The notes: generated by a model from the letters alone, not told the origin. DNA of 64,000 bases from Zhongshania aliphaticivorans (GCF_001586255.1 NZ_CP014544.1:2139501-2203500), one strand, 5' to 3'. Positions 10,141-20,257 are shown, numbered from the stretch's first letter. Program-made: numbers and translations.

Positions 10141-10935
10141 TCAGCGCCCCAAGGAAAACAGCTGTTCAAAATTTGCGGTGGTTTGCTGGGCAACGTCAGC
10201 AAAAGACAAGCCTTTCAATTCGGCAACACACTCGGCTACTTCAACAACGTATTTCGGTTCATTTTTTTTACCCCGGTAAGGCACCGGCGCAAGATATGGC
10301 GAATCGGTTTCAACAAGTAAGCGCGACATAGGCACCCGGCGGACAACCTCACGCAATTCCTGCGCATTCTTAAAGGTTATGATGCCTGAAAAAGAAATGT
10401 AGTAACCCATGTCGAGTGCGGCTTCAGCCATTTCCCACGACTCCGTGAAACAGTGCAGCACGCCACCCACCTCAGCCGAGCCATGTTCAGCAATCAGCTT
10501 CAACGTATCGGCACGCGCATCGCGGGTGTGCACTATTGTGGGTTTTCCGCAACTGGCCGACACCTGTAGGTGTTGGGTAAAGCTTTGTTGCTGCTCTTCT
10601 TTGCGCTCACTGCTGTAGTAATAATCCAATCCCGTCTCACCAATGGCAACAACTTTGGGATGATCTGCCAGCGCCAACAGCGTCTGCTTAGAGCAAATTT
10701 CGTCAGCGATATCCAGAGGATGAATACCTACCGAAGCGTAAATATTTGGAAATTTTTCAGCAATCGCCACCACCGCTGGCGCGTTATTAAGATCGATACC
10801 GATGCACAACATACGGTCAACCCCCCGCTCAGTGGCGGCTTTAACCGCAGCATCGAGGCTCCCGTCATAAGGGCTGAGGTCAATACGATCAAGATGACAA
10901 TGACTGTCTACAAGCATGAACTTCTCGTTTGGCAT
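10141..10935 (-). CDS. TatD family metal-dependent hydrolase (YcfH type)
   Basis: A TIM-barrel metallohydrolase (TatD/YcfH family, DNase-like). Metal-ligand motifs include DSHCHLD near the N-terminus, GETGLDYYY, IVHTRDA, VLHCFTES and VETDSPYLAPVPYRGK. The 264 residues are normal. An internal ATG (MLVDSHCHLD, six codons in) is an alternative start. It is the last gene of the pabC-mltG-tmk-holB-pilZ-tatD string, the usual neighbourhood of the YcfH subtype. Confidence 0.93.
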   Translation of the reverse strand: MPNEKFMLVDSHCHLDRIDLSPYDGSLDAAVKAATERGVDRMLCIGIDLNNAPAVVAIAEKFPNIYASVGIHPLDIADEICSKQTLLALADHPKVVAIGETGLDYYYSSERKEEQQQSFTQHLQVSASCGKPTIVHTRDARADTLKLIAEHGSAEVGGVLHCFTESWEMAEAALDMGYYISFSGIITFKNAQELREVVRRVPMSRLLVETDSPYLAPVPYRGKKNEPKYVVEVAECVAELKGLSFADVAQQTTANFEQLFSLGR

Positions 10936-10994
10936 TCTGGTTTGAGATATAACGTAGATCCGACACGTAAATAAAATCTACGCGACACGCCGAT

Positions 10995-11345
10995 TTACAT
11001 CGTGTGAGTGGGCTTGTCTGATTCAATGATACCGGCAAGATAGGATTCAATTTTTTTGTTAGCAATACCGTCCCCGCCAACAAATTGAACACCGACACCA
11101 GCCGCGCGATTGCTCTGTGCACCGCGTGGCGTTATCCACACAACTTTGCCGGCAATAGGCAATTTCTCGGGTTCATCCATTAGTGTTAACAGCATAAACA
11201 CTTCGTCGCCAACCTTGTAAGGCTTGGTTGTCGGCACAAAAAGACCGCCGTCGCGAATAAAAGGCATATACGCCGCATACAATACGGCCTTGTCACGAAT
11301 AGTCAGTGACAAAATGCCATTGCGTGCACCCTGCGCACCACTCAT
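10995..11345 (-). CDS. pilZ: Type IV pilus assembly protein PilZ
   Basis: A 116-residue protein closely resembling Pseudomonas PilZ throughout (NGILSLTIRDKAVLYAAYMPFI, DEVFMLLTLMDEPE, GKVVWITP, GVGVQF, and the C-terminal PTHTM). PilZ is needed for type IV pilus biogenesis through partners such as FimX and PilB. It lacks the RxxxR and DxSxxG motifs that bind c-di-GMP in other PilZ domains, as is known for the founder protein. It lies between holB and tatD. Confidence 0.95.
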   Translation of the reverse strand: MSGAQGARNGILSLTIRDKAVLYAAYMPFIRDGGLFVPTTKPYKVGDEVFMLLTLMDEPEKLPIAGKVVWITPRGAQSNRAAGVGVQFVGGDGIANKKIESYLAGIIESDKPTHTM

Positions 11346-11411
11346 AAATGTAAACCACCCTGCGGAATTGAAGCGTTATAACGTGTTGATATTGGCATCA
11401 TAGCAATATGT

Positions 11412-12401
11412 TTAAGCAACCGCACGACTTTGGCACAATTGCGCCCACTCGAGGAATACGCCTTCCAATATCAAGCGCTTATTCAGCGCAACGCCACGGC
11501 TAAAACTACTCCGCAGTTTCAGGGCGCGCTCTAAACTGCCGATGACACTCTTTGCTGGAAGCGATTTAAAGCGCCGCCAACTCTCGGCAGTTAAAGCTTG
11601 GTCTGCCAATTGGTAGCGAGACAGCGACAGTAAGCGCGCCACCCACCAGTCGAGCACCTGCAATATATCTGCGTCTAGCATCTCCTCCGCAAATTGCAAA
11701 GGGCTGCGCTGCCCGTCTACTAAGGCCATCAAGCCCTTGTCAAAACGCTCGCGACTTGCCAAACCATCGTCGTCAAAGACCTGCCGCGCCGCCAGAGGCC
11801 GCCCACCCGCTTCCGCTAATAGGCGTTGTGCCATGGCTTGATCGCCGACATAATCTCGCAACCATGGCTCAGTGAGCTCGGGGCTCGGAATACCAAAGCT
11901 TAATTGCAAACAGCGCGAACGTATTGTCGCTAGCAGCTGGCTGCTGCTGTGACTGACTAATATGAGTAGCGTGCCGCTGGCCGGTTCTTCAAGGGTTTTA
12001 AGCAATGCGTTGGCGGTATTCGCGTTCATCGCCTCAGCGGGGTGTATAAGCACCAGCTTCCGACCACCGTCACGATGAGCGTGTTGGGCCGAAAAATGTT
12101 GCAAGCTGCGCACTTGATCGACGCCTATTTGCCGCTTCCCTTCCTCGGGAGAAATCTCGCGAAAATCCGGATGGGAAGCATCACTTTGAAAATGACAGCT
12201 GCGACATTGTCCACAAGCTGCCAATTCTCCCGGTGATTCGCACAGCAAATAGGCCGCTAGGGCCTGGGCAAATCGCAATTTACCAATCGCACTGGGGCCA
12301 CTCAACAATAAGGCGTGGGGCAAACGCTCAGCGCGGATCTGCTTTTGCACATCTTGCCACTGCGCCATTTGCCAGGCGTAGGCATGTTGTGGCTCAGACA
12401 T
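11412..12401 (-). CDS. holB: DNA polymerase III delta' subunit HolB
   Basis: The delta' subunit of the clamp loader, 329 residues. The N-terminal AAA+ fold has a P-loop-like GPSAIGKL, the zinc module CGQCRSCHF, the region [16 protein letters not shown] and a sensor stretch ([12 protein letters not shown]). The C-terminal collar domain is less conserved. The start overlaps the end of tmk by 8 bases, which suggests translational coupling. Confidence 0.95.
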   Translation of the reverse strand: MSEPQHAYAWQMAQWQDVQKQIRAERLPHALLLSGPSAIGKLRFAQALAAYLLCESPGELAACGQCRSCHFQSDASHPDFREISPEEGKRQIGVDQVRSLQHFSAQHAHRDGGRKLVLIHPAEAMNANTANALLKTLEEPASGTLLILVSHSSSQLLATIRSRCLQLSFGIPSPELTEPWLRDYVGDQAMAQRLLAEAGGRPLAARQVFDDDGLASRERFDKGLMALVDGQRSPLQFAEEMLDADILQVLDWWVARLLSLSRYQLADQALTAESWRRFKSLPAKSVIGSLERALKLRSSFSRGVALNKRLILEGVFLEWAQLCQSRAVA

Positions 12402-13050
12402 TTGCGGCGACCTGATACGCTGCTAGTTGCGGTTTCAGGGCGGCGGCAATGTCTCCTTGCACGCTCGCTAGGTCTGCGCTGGCATCAATTAGTTTAAACC
12501 GCTGCGGCTCGGCGGCAACCCGCGCCAAATAGCCCTCGCGCACCTTTTCAAAGAAATCGTGTTTTTCTTGTTCAAAACGGTCGAGATCACCCCGTTCGCT
12601 GGCTCTGGCCATACCCACGTCGACAGGGGCATCGAGCAGCACGGTGCAATCTGGCCTTAATACGCCCTGCACCATCGTTTCTAAGCTGGCAATAACATCG
12701 GTAGACAAGCCCCGCCCCCAACCTTGATAAGCAAAGGTAGCATCGGTAAAACGATCGCACAAAACCCATTCGCCACGTGCCAACGCAGGTACAATTACCT
12801 GATTAATGTGCTGAGCGCGGGCTGCGAATACCAAGAGTAACTCTGTGAGTTCGCACATCGTCTCTTCGCGGGGCACTACTAAGGTATTGCGAATTTCTTC
12901 TGCGAGAGGCGTACCGCCAGGCTCCCGACTAACAATATAAGGAATTCCCGCTGCGTCGAGCAGCTGGCAAATAAAAGCGATATTAGTCGATTTACCTACG
13001 CCCTCAGTGCCTTCAACAGTGATAAAGCGGCCTTTGGCTGGCGTGTTCAT
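12394..13050 (-). CDS. tmk: Thymidylate kinase
   Basis: Phosphorylates dTMP to dTDP. The 218-residue protein has the P-loop [12 protein letters not shown], the substrate/DRX motif [14 protein letters not shown] and [17 protein letters not shown]. The lid region ([12 protein letters not shown]) is typical of the E. coli-type enzyme. It starts directly after mltG ends (13051) and overlaps holB by 8 bases. Confidence 0.96.
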   Translation of the reverse strand: MNTPAKGRFITVEGTEGVGKSTNIAFICQLLDAAGIPYIVSREPGGTPLAEEIRNTLVVPREETMCELTELLLVFAARAQHINQVIVPALARGEWVLCDRFTDATFAYQGWGRGLSTDVIASLETMVQGVLRPDCTVLLDAPVDVGMARASERGDLDRFEQEKHDFFEKVREGYLARVAAEPQRFKLIDASADLASVQGDIAAALKPQLAAYQVAANV

Positions 13051-14106
13051 TTATTTCTCCGGAAGCGGTGGCGCCGAGCGGTAATCCGCGCGGCGCTTTT
13101 GCACTTGATAGCGTTTTACTGCGGCTTCGTGCTCTTTCAAGGTAGCCGAAAAATAATGGGTACCGTCGCCCTTAGCAACAAAAAATACCGCGTCGCCATC
13201 CGCCGGGTGCAAGGCAGCGTAAATCGCTTCTCGCCCTGCTAATGCAATGGGACTGGGAGGAAGGCCATTTTGCCGATAAGTATTATAAGTATTGCTGTCG
13301 TCCCGCAGATGCGAGCCTCGCAAATTACCCTGATAGCTGTCGCCTAAGCCGTAAATCACGGTTGGGTCGGTTTGCAGACGCATTCCTGTCTGCAGGCGCC
13401 GCACAAACACCCCGGCAATTTCTGCCCGCTCGTATGCAACGCCGGTTTCCTTTTCAATAATCGAGGCCATAATCAAGGCCTCGTAGGGGTTAGCGTAGGG
13501 TAGATTATCAGCGCGAGCCTCCCATTCGTCAGCCAGCACCCTTTGCATACGCTGGTAGGCTCGAGTCAAAATTAGGCTCACTTTGTCGCCGCGATAGTAG
13601 TCATAAGTATCGGGGAAAAACAAACCCTCGGGCTCTTGCGCCATGGGTTCGGTAATATTTAATTGCGCCCACAGGTCAGCGTTTTGACTTAGCTCTTGCT
13701 TCTCAAGTAAATCTTGCGTCTCCAAGTAACGCAGCAACTGAGCCAAGGTCCAACCTTCCACAAGCGTCAGCTGATGGCGAACCACGTCACCTAAGCGCAT
13801 CATCGCCAAACTTTCAGCGACAGTCATACCTTCCTCAAAACGATACTCACCCGCTTTTATATCGGCAGCCTGAGGGTGCAGACGACCATATATTTTCAAT
13901 ACATAAGGTTTACTTATCCAGCCGCGCTCTGCGAGTAGCGTCACCATACTCGAATACGCAGTACCCGGTGGTAAAACAAAAACTTCGGTACTTTCTGCTA
14001 GCGGTAAAGGCTTATTAAGATAAGAATTGAGATACCACACCAAGGCCAGCGCAGTGAGTATGAGAGGGAATAATAGCGCCAGCAGGGCTTTAAATACTTT
14101 AAGCAT
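13051..14106 (-). CDS. mltG: Endolytic transglycosylase MltG
   Basis: MltG (YceG) cuts nascent peptidoglycan and helps end glycan strand elongation. There is one N-terminal transmembrane segment, a LysM-like region, and the YceG catalytic core with SIIEKETG holding the catalytic Glu (E218 counted from this start) and MRLQTDPTVIYGLG. I start at the ATG at 14106 (351 residues), which overlaps the pabC stop by 8 bases. An in-frame TTG at 14121 is the alternative. Neither has a strong ribosome site, so coupling to pabC translation is likely. Confidence 0.94.
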   Translation of the reverse strand: MLKVFKALLALLFPLILTALALVWYLNSYLNKPLPLAESTEVFVLPPGTAYSSMVTLLAERGWISKPYVLKIYGRLHPQAADIKAGEYRFEEGMTVAESLAMMRLGDVVRHQLTLVEGWTLAQLLRYLETQDLLEKQELSQNADLWAQLNITEPMAQEPEGLFFPDTYDYYRGDKVSLILTRAYQRMQRVLADEWEARADNLPYANPYEALIMASIIEKETGVAYERAEIAGVFVRRLQTGMRLQTDPTVIYGLGDSYQGNLRGSHLRDDSNTYNTYRQNGLPPSPIALAGREAIYAALHPADGDAVFFVAKGDGTHYFSATLKEHEAAVKRYQVQKRRADYRSAPPLPEK

Positions 14107-14935
14107 AGAAATGTGACTCAAACTCCCGCTGTAACTGTCGACTCATCGGACCTATGGCCTTATGCATACATTCTATTTTTATTACTGGCCAAATACCGAT
14201 AACACTATTGCAAATAAATACCTCGTCGGCCTTACGTAGTGTCGACATTTCCACGGCCCCGATGACCACCCGCAGCCCTATTCGCTTAGCCGTAGAGAGG
14301 ATCTGCTGGCGCATAATGCCGTTGACACCACAATCATTCAAGCTAGGAGAAACTAAACAGCCCGCTACCACCATAAACACATTACTCCGAGTGGCTTCGA
14401 TAATTTTGCCGGCCTCATCAAGCACCAGGCCCTCATCAAATCCCCGGCGTTGCATCTCCCCCGCCGCCAGCACCTGCTCTAGACGGTTAAGGTGCTTGAT
14501 ACCGGCAAGCTGCGGTTGGCGAGCCAGCCGAGTTTGACACAAGCCAAGCGCAACGCCCTGCTGCCAATATCCCGTTGCCACTGGCGCCAAGGGAGATAGA
14601 CTAACAATCCGATGCGACGCCGCCGCTAGGGGACTATAACCCCGGTTTACGGCGCCGCGAGTCAGTACAATTTTTAAAATTGCATCGTTAGCGCCTACAT
14701 TCGCTATTAATCGCGAGCAGTCCCCGGCGAGCACATCGGTATCACAGGGAATGCTTAAGCGGCGGGCTCCTTGCGCTAAACGCTGGAGATGCTCATCCAG
14801 CCACAGCGCAGAACCATTGCGAACCAATATCGTTTCAAATAGACCGTCGCCATAGGCTAGGCCTCGATTATCGAGGCTAATACTATTGGCGAACTGGCCA
14901 TTCACCAAGCTTGCCGACGTCATTAGTTTACTCAA
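14099..14935 (-). CDS. pabC: Aminodeoxychorismate lyase PabC
   Basis: A PLP fold-type IV enzyme that converts 4-amino-4-deoxychorismate to p-aminobenzoate and pyruvate for folate synthesis. Motifs include [15 protein letters not shown] near the N-terminus, [21 protein letters not shown] and [22 protein letters not shown]. The frame opens with a TTG at 14935 that overlaps the fabF stop (TTGA). An ATG four codons later (14923) is also possible. It lies between fabF and mltG as in E. coli. Confidence 0.93.
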   Translation of the reverse strand: MSKLMTSASLVNGQFANSISLDNRGLAYGDGLFETILVRNGSALWLDEHLQRLAQGARRLSIPCDTDVLAGDCSRLIANVGANDAILKIVLTRGAVNRGYSPLAAASHRIVSLSPLAPVATGYWQQGVALGLCQTRLARQPQLAGIKHLNRLEQVLAAGEMQRRGFDEGLVLDEAGKIIEATRSNVFMVVAGCLVSPSLNDCGVNGIMRQQILSTAKRIGLRVVIGAVEMSTLRKADEVFICNSVIGIWPVIKIECMHKAIGPMSRQLQREFESHFYA

Positions 14936-16176
14936 CTACTGAGTTGGCCAAACAATAAGCTGCCATTAGTGCCACCAAAACCAAAGGAATTGGACAACAC
15001 CCGCTGCAACTTGCGTGGCTGTGCCGTGTGGGGCACGTAATTTAAATTGCAGCCCTCCTCCACGTCATCGAGGTTGATCGTCGGTGGCGCAACTTGGTCA
15101 CGCAGCGCTAAAATTGAGAATATAGCCTCTACCGCGCCTGATGCCCCCAGCAAATGCCCGACCATAGACTTGGTTGAACTCACTGCAATTTTTTCGGCTG
15201 CAGGGCCCAATAGGCTTTCAATGGCGCGGCTTTCCGCAACATCTCCGGCGGGCGTAGAGGTGCCGTGGGCATTGATGTAATCGACTTGATCGGCATTTAA
15301 GCGTGCATCGTCTAAGGCGCTCTGCATTGCCGCGCGCGCGCCGCGTCCGTCTTCTGGCGGCGAGGTCATGTGAAAGGCATCGCAGCTCATACCGAAACCC
15401 AAGATCTCAGCATGAATATGCGCACCGCGGCGTTTGGCAAACTCATACTCTTCTAACATCAACATCCCAGCGCCATCGCCAAGTACAAAACCGTCACGGT
15501 TTTTATCCCATGGCCGACTTGCGCGTTCGGGATCATCATTGCGGGTCGACATGGCTCGGGCCGCCGCAAACGCACCCAAACCCACCGGGGTGGTTGCCAT
15601 TTCGGCACCACCCGCCAACATTGCGTCAGCGTCTCCGTAGGCGATCATCCGCGCCGCCATACCGATATTGTGGGTACCTGTTGTGCACGCCGTTGCGATC
15701 GCAATACTCGGCCCCTGCAGATTGTGCTTAATAGCAACAACACCAGCGATCATATTAATAATGGCGCCGGGTACCGTAAACGGCGATATCTTGCGCGGGC
15801 CGCCATTATTTAATATCTGCCTGCTGTTTTCTATCAGGCCTATGCCGCCAATGCCAGAGCCTATCGCGGTACCTATACGGTGGGCGTTCGTGTCATTGAC
15901 CTCGATACCCGAATCTTCAAGAGCCTGCTCTGCTGCCGCCACACCGTAGTGAATAAACGGGTCAAAACGTTTGGCTTCCTTGGCAGACATATAGTCATTA
16001 ATGTCGAAATTTTTTATGGCGCCCCCGATACGGGTGGCAAACTCGCTAACATCGAAGCGATCAATTGCCGCGATACCACTTTTCCCCGCAAGAATATTGC
16101 GCCAAGTTTCAGTTACTGAATTTCCAAGTGGGCTGATTATGCCCATCCCGGTGACGACAACTCTTCTCTTATCCAT
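14932..16176 (-). CDS. fabF: 3-oxoacyl-[acyl-carrier-protein] synthase II FabF
   Basis: Condensing enzyme of fatty acid elongation, 414 residues. The Cys-His-His active site is complete: C164 ([12 protein letters not shown]), H304 ([11 protein letters not shown]) and H341 ([11 protein letters not shown]). It is the KAS II type that also controls chain elongation of unsaturated acyl-ACP. It lies downstream of acpP, from which a terminator-like hairpin separates it. Confidence 0.97.
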   Translation of the reverse strand: MDKRRVVVTGMGIISPLGNSVTETWRNILAGKSGIAAIDRFDVSEFATRIGGAIKNFDINDYMSAKEAKRFDPFIHYGVAAAEQALEDSGIEVNDTNAHRIGTAIGSGIGGIGLIENSRQILNNGGPRKISPFTVPGAIINMIAGVVAIKHNLQGPSIAIATACTTGTHNIGMAARMIAYGDADAMLAGGAEMATTPVGLGAFAAARAMSTRNDDPERASRPWDKNRDGFVLGDGAGMLMLEEYEFAKRRGAHIHAEILGFGMSCDAFHMTSPPEDGRGARAAMQSALDDARLNADQVDYINAHGTSTPAGDVAESRAIESLLGPAAEKIAVSSTKSMVGHLLGASGAVEAIFSILALRDQVAPPTINLDDVEEGCNLNYVPHTAQPRKLQRVLSNSFGFGGTNGSLLFGQLSS

Positions 16177-16248
16177 AATACTCTCCCGACTCCAAGCACG
16201 TGCTGTATACGCTCTATTTTAAGACACGGATGCCACACGTTCAGACAT

Positions 16249-16286
16249 AAAAAAAGCCGTTCTACATTACATAGAGACGGCTTTTT
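16249..16286 (-). terminator. Terminator or attenuator between acpP and fabF
   Basis: AAAAAGCCGT (16251-16260) pairs with 16277-16286, extended by an inner TCTA/TAGA, and is followed by seven T on the minus strand. It should end most acpP transcripts and let only part read into fabF. Confidence 0.85.
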
Positions 16287-16309
16287 AAACGGCTAGGCCG
16301 TTATATTAC

Positions 16310-16546
16310 TTACTGAAGATTGGCTTTGATGTAATCAATGGCCAGTCTAACAGTGGTAATTTTTTCAGCTTCTTCATCAGGAATCTCAGTTTCAAATTCC
16401 TCTTCCAGAGCCATTACCAGTTCAACCGTGTCCAGCGAATCTGCGCCGAGGTCTTCTACGAATGATGCAGACTCTGACACATCTTCTTCTTTAACACCCA
16501 GTTGCTCTGCAACAATCTTCTTGACGCGTTCTTCAATGCTACTCAT
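16310..16546 (-). CDS. acpP: Acyl carrier protein AcpP
   Basis: A 78-residue acidic carrier of growing acyl chains. Ser37 in [18 protein letters not shown] is the 4'-phosphopantetheine site. The sequence is close to E. coli ACP over its whole length. The ribosome site AGGAG is strong. It has its own promoter (16675-16703) and hairpins on both sides, in line with a protein needed in large excess over its neighbours. Confidence 0.98.
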   Translation of the reverse strand: MSSIEERVKKIVAEQLGVKEEDVSESASFVEDLGADSLDTVELVMALEEEFETEIPDEEAEKITTVRLAIDYIKANLQ

Positions 16547-16674
16547 GGTCGTTGGTGACTCCTAATTGATATTAAAATTTTGGGCCTGCTTCCCGGTGGC
16601 CACTTAACTTGGCCACAAGCCAAAAGCATGACCACCGAAAAATTGTGTTTCATATCGCCAGCACTTCGGCGCTC

Positions 16675-16703
16675 ATTCTACCGCGACTGATGCCGCTTGT
16701 GCA
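16675..16703 (-). promoter_or_regulatory. Promoter of acpP
   Basis: TGCACA (16698-16703), 17 bases, TAGAAT (16675-16680) on the minus strand, about 125 bases upstream of the acpP ATG. It matches 4 of 6 and 5 of 6 of the sigma-70 consensus at ideal spacing. Confidence 0.65.
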
Positions 16704-16725
16704 TAGAAAAATATGAAAAATTCAC

Positions 16726-16753
16726 GCTCAGGCAAGATTTTTCCTTCCTGAGC
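16726..16753 (-). terminator. Hairpin after fabG
   Basis: GCTCAGG (16726-16732) pairs perfectly with CCTGAGC (16747-16753), just past the fabG stop. A T-rich stretch (GAATTTTTC) follows on the minus strand. It is a probable partial terminator upstream of the acpP promoter. Confidence 0.55.
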
Positions 16754-16759
16754 ATATGT

Positions 16760-17497
16760 TTACGCCATATACATGCCACCGTTAACATGGATTGTTTCAC
16801 CAGTAACATAGCCTGCAACATCGCTTACCAAGAAAGCCACTACCCCGGCAATCTCTTCCGGGCTGCCTAAGCGCTGCAGCGGTATTTGAGTTTTTAGCGC
16901 CTCGCGCTGATCGTCACCCAGCTTTTTGGTCATATCGGTGTCGATAAATCCTGGCGCCACCCCATTAACGGTGATACCTCGCGACCCGATTTCCCGCGCC
17001 AGCGCGCGAGTGAAGCCATCCATACCCGCTTTAGCCGCAGCATAATTGGTTTGCCCAGCATTACCCATTGCGCCAACCACGGAGCTAATATTAATGATGC
17101 GACCCCAGCGGGCCTTAGTCATACCGCGCAAACAGGCTTTACTTAAGCGGTAAAGCGAGTTGAGATTGGTGTCGATAACGTCATACCACTCATCGTCCTT
17201 CATGCGCAGCATTAAGTTGTCTTTGGTGATACCGGCGTTATTTACCAACACCGCTGGCGCGCCAAACTGTTCAGTAATCGCCTTCAGTGTCGCGTCTACC
17301 GACTCAGTGTTTGACACGTTCATCATCATCCCGACGCCGCTAATTCCGCTAGCCTTAAAATGTTCGGTAATTGCGTCGGCGCCACCGTCTGTTGTCGCCG
17401 TGCCAATAACCTGATAACCCATATTGCCAATCGCAATAGCGATTGCCTGACCAATACCGCGGCTTGCGCCTGTGACCAATGCTACTTTCGCTGTCAT
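16760..17497 (-). CDS. fabG: 3-oxoacyl-[acyl-carrier-protein] reductase FabG
   Basis: NADPH-dependent short-chain dehydrogenase that reduces 3-ketoacyl-ACP. The 245 residues from the ATG at 17497 give the standard start MTAKVALVTGASRGIG. The catalytic residues are S139, Y152 and K156 (SSVVGAMGNAGQTNYAAAK). The open frame extends 25 codons further (17572), but AGGAGCGGGAAA directly in front of 17497 fixes the start. It follows fabD by 25 bases. Confidence 0.97.
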   Translation of the reverse strand: MTAKVALVTGASRGIGQAIAIAIGNMGYQVIGTATTDGGADAITEHFKASGISGVGMMMNVSNTESVDATLKAITEQFGAPAVLVNNAGITKDNLMLRMKDDEWYDVIDTNLNSLYRLSKACLRGMTKARWGRIINISSVVGAMGNAGQTNYAAAKAGMDGFTRALAREIGSRGITVNGVAPGFIDTDMTKKLGDDQREALKTQIPLQRLGSPEEIAGVVAFLVSDVAGYVTGETIHVNGGMYMA

Positions 17498-17522
17498 TTT
17501 CCCGCTCCTAAATAGAATTAAT

Positions 17523-18467
17523 TTATTGGGCAACAGCTTCCAGTGCCGCAGCCAGTGTTTCGGGTGACTCAATATTCAAACAACTTAGCGATTTTTCTAT
17601 GCGCTTGTTCAAGCCGCTCAACACTTTACCCGGGCCAGCTTCTATAGTCGTCGTAATACCCGCTGCAGCCATCGCCTCAACACAAGACACCCATTTTACC
17701 GCACTGTAAATCTGCTCCACCAACAAGACCTTGATCGCCGAGGGATCGCTTTCAGTTTTGCCGTGCACATTGTGCACTACTGGGATTTTTGGTGATTGCA
17801 AACTCATAGCAGCTAAAGCTTCAGCCAATTTTTCGCCCGCTGGTCGCATCAAAGAGGTATGGAAAGGTGCGCTTACCGGCAAGGGCAGTGCGCGCTTAGC
17901 CCCTGCAGCCTTAAGTAACTCAATCGCCTTTTCGACACCCGCCACCTTACCGGCAATTACAACCTGACCCGGCGAATTGAAATTTACCGCCTCAACCACG
18001 CCCGCCGCTGACGCTTGCTGGCAAATATCAATAATTTGCGCATCATCCAAGCCCAACACGGCCGCCATCGCGCCCTCGCCCACGGGCACCGCTGTTTGCA
18101 TATACTGACCACGCGCATGCACCAAGCGCACCGCGTCAGCAAAATCAATTGCACCAGCACAAACCAAGGCAGAAAATTCACCAAGACTATGACCGGCCAT
18201 CAAAGAAGGCTGCAAGCCTCCCTGCTCACACCACAAACGCCATACCGCAACACTGGCGGTCAATAATACCGGCTGAGTAGTTTCAGTTAGATTAAGCTGG
18301 GCTTGCTCGCCATTTTGCACCAAACCCCACATATCGTAGCCCAAGGCCGCGGAGGCCTCGGCAAAAGTCGCTTTAACAGAGGGAAAAGCGGCGCCAAGCT
18401 CAGCTAGCATACCGACTTTTTGCGAGCCCTGACCGGGGAAAACCAAGGCAAGTTGCTGGGTATTCAT
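17523..18467 (-). CDS. fabD: Malonyl-CoA:ACP transacylase FabD
   Basis: Transfers malonate from CoA to ACP. The 314-residue protein shows PGQGSQKVGML (11-21) and the nucleophile S94 in GHSLGEFSAL. The acid/base histidine is in PVSAPFHTSLM and a conserved region is VHNVHG. It lies between plsX and fabG in the canonical order. Confidence 0.97.
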   Translation of the reverse strand: MNTQQLALVFPGQGSQKVGMLAELGAAFPSVKATFAEASAALGYDMWGLVQNGEQAQLNLTETTQPVLLTASVAVWRLWCEQGGLQPSLMAGHSLGEFSALVCAGAIDFADAVRLVHARGQYMQTAVPVGEGAMAAVLGLDDAQIIDICQQASAAGVVEAVNFNSPGQVVIAGKVAGVEKAIELLKAAGAKRALPLPVSAPFHTSLMRPAGEKLAEALAAMSLQSPKIPVVHNVHGKTESDPSAIKVLLVEQIYSAVKWVSCVEAMAAAGITTTIEAGPGKVLSGLNKRIEKSLSCLNIESPETLAAALEAVAQ

Positions 18468-18492
18468 TCCATGTATCCTTAATCAGTGAGTT

Positions 18493-19500
18493 TTAAGATG
18501 TTGTTTCTAATTGCTTTTCGATTTGAGCCTGCAAATCATTGCGAACCGCCCTTGCGGCCTGACGAATTGCCGACTGAAATCCTTGCGCGCCGGAACTGCC
18601 ATGGGTTTTTACGACAATGCCGTTAAGCCCAAGCAGTGCCGCGCCATTATAGCGATCGGGATTAATGTCGCGCTGGAACGCCGTGATTACAGGGCGAGCC
18701 AAAAGGCCCACGAACATACCGTATAAGTTTTTTTTGAATCGAGCTCGCAGCTGGCTCGCTATAAAACTTGCCGTACCTTCGCAGACCTTTAACGCCACAT
18801 TGCCTGCAAAACCATCACAAACAACCACATCGACGTCCGCCGAAAACAGATCGCCACCCTCAATGAAGCCGCAATAATTCAAACGAGAATCCGCACTAAT
18901 AAGTTCAGCAGCATCCCGTATGGTCGCAGTTCCCTTAGTCAGCTCAGAGCCGATATTCAATAGCCCTACGCGAGGCGACTCACTGCCATCAAGAACCCGA
19001 CACAAGGCCGAGCCCATTTGCGCAAAGTGATGCAATTGCTGGGCATCGCATTCGACGTTGGCACCAAGATCAAGCAGGAAAGTATGGCCGCTCACGGCGG
19101 GAACCGGCGCACAGATGGCCGGGCGCTTGATGCCAGGTAAACGCGTTAACACAACACAACTCATAGCAACGAGCGCGCCAGTGTTCCCAGCGCTGACCAC
19201 AGCGGAAACAATACCGTCGCGAAGCAGCTCAAGAGCAATGTACATTGAGGAATTTTTTTTGCTACGAAGTGTTCGACTGGGTTGATCATCCATGGCCACG
19301 ACATCGGGCGCATGATGAACACTTAAGCGAGTCGAATCAAATTTTTCACTGGCAAGCGCAAGCGTAATGGCAGGCTCATCGCCGACCAAGAGGATATGAA
19401 GAGCTGAATTGAGATTCAGCGCATTTACAGTGGCAGGAATAGAAGAGCGGAGACCGTGGTCTCCGCTCATTGCATCAACGGCGAGTCGCAGCGATGCCAC
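18493..19500 (-). CDS. plsX: Phosphate acyltransferase PlsX
   Basis: Makes acyl-phosphate from acyl-ACP for the first step of phospholipid synthesis. The 335-residue protein begins MASLRLAVDAMSGDHG and contains SAGNTGALVA, LDLGANVECDA, LNIGSE and VVCDGFAGNVALK, all typical. The start is a GTG at 19500, 8 bases after the rpmF stop, with no strong ribosome site, so it is probably translationally coupled to rpmF. Confidence 0.96.
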   Translation of the reverse strand: MASLRLAVDAMSGDHGLRSSIPATVNALNLNSALHILLVGDEPAITLALASEKFDSTRLSVHHAPDVVAMDDQPSRTLRSKKNSSMYIALELLRDGIVSAVVSAGNTGALVAMSCVVLTRLPGIKRPAICAPVPAVSGHTFLLDLGANVECDAQQLHHFAQMGSALCRVLDGSESPRVGLLNIGSELTKGTATIRDAAELISADSRLNYCGFIEGGDLFSADVDVVVCDGFAGNVALKVCEGTASFIASQLRARFKKNLYGMFVGLLARPVITAFQRDINPDRYNGAALLGLNGIVVKTHGSSGAQGFQSAIRQAARAVRNDLQAQIEKQLETTS

Positions 19501-19508
19501 GCAAATAC

Positions 19509-19688
19509 TTAGTCGTCTTTACCAGCGACAACTTTGCGACCACGGAAAAAGCCATCCGCAGTGATATTGTGACGGAGATGCTTCTCACCGCTGGTCTGAT
19601 CCACAGACAAAGTTGGACCAGTCAATGCGTCATGCGAACGACGCTGACCCCGACGTGAACGTGTCACTTTACTTTTTTGAACAGCCAT
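19509..19688 (-). CDS. rpmF: 50S ribosomal protein L32
   Basis: A 59-residue basic protein starting [20 protein letters not shown], the characteristic L32 N-terminus, and ending [13 protein letters not shown]. The ATG is at 19688 and the TAA at 19509-19511. It sits between yceD and plsX, as in most gammaproteobacteria, linking ribosome and lipid synthesis. No zinc-binding cysteine pairs are present, so this is the zinc-free form. Confidence 0.97.
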   Translation of the reverse strand: MAVQKSKVTRSRRGQRRSHDALTGPTLSVDQTSGEKHLRHNITADGFFRGRKVVAGKDD

Positions 19689-19714
19689 GGCCTAAAAATT
19701 CCTCATAATAGAGA

Positions 19715-20248
19715 TTAATCGCGGGGTTTTAACTGCCCCAAAATAGCAAACGGCGTATCGCCTTCCTCTGCATCGCTTATCACTTTAACTGGCTCAGGTT
19801 CTGATTCCAGTTCAAACACTTTACAAACAGCGTCATCGTGATAGCTAACAAAAGGAGTATTAATGATCAGCTCATCCTGCAGCAAATCCGCTAAAACCAA
19901 ATCTTCGTCTTCGCCTAAAATCAAAGGATCCAGTGATTTCGGCAGTGCTTTGGCTTGCTCGTCTGTCCACACAATGGCTAAATTAAATTCAGCCTCAATG
20001 CATATAGGCATTGCTTCCATGCAGCGTTGACACAGAACATCAACCTGACTGACAGCAGTACCGACTATACACTTAAACCCCTGCTCACTTCGAAAAAAGC
20101 GCAAGTCTACGTCTACCGAACCGCTAGTATTAGCGAGTCCGGCAGCAAACCGGCTGAGATCAGCGACCTGTTGCGAGGCGTGAATTTCCATGCCACCAGC
20201 AACAAATTTCCGAGCATCAACGAACTTAGGTAGGGGCTGTCTTTGCAT
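19715..20248 (-). CDS. yceD: YceD family protein (DUF177)
   Basis: A 177-residue YceD protein, upstream partner of rpmF and implicated in 23S rRNA metabolism in other bacteria. The N-terminus MQRQPLPKFVDARK resembles E. coli YceD. Diagnostic motifs are LCQRCMEAM, DLLQDELIINTPFVSYHDD with a further Cys, and the C-terminal PFAILGQLK. No ribosome site precedes the ATG: a consensus promoter ends only about 10 bases upstream, so the mRNA is probably leaderless or nearly so. Confidence 0.93.
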   Translation of the reverse strand: MQRQPLPKFVDARKFVAGGMEIHASQQVADLSRFAAGLANTSGSVDVDLRFFRSEQGFKCIVGTAVSQVDVLCQRCMEAMPICIEAEFNLAIVWTDEQAKALPKSLDPLILGEDEDLVLADLLQDELIINTPFVSYHDDAVCKVFELESEPEPVKVISDAEEGDTPFAILGQLKPRD

Positions 20249-20257
20249 AGGCGCGCA

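Noticed and set aside
9765-10331. 188-codon plus-strand frame across gcvT and tatD
   Set aside because: Antisense to two well-identified genes and with no recognisable protein features.
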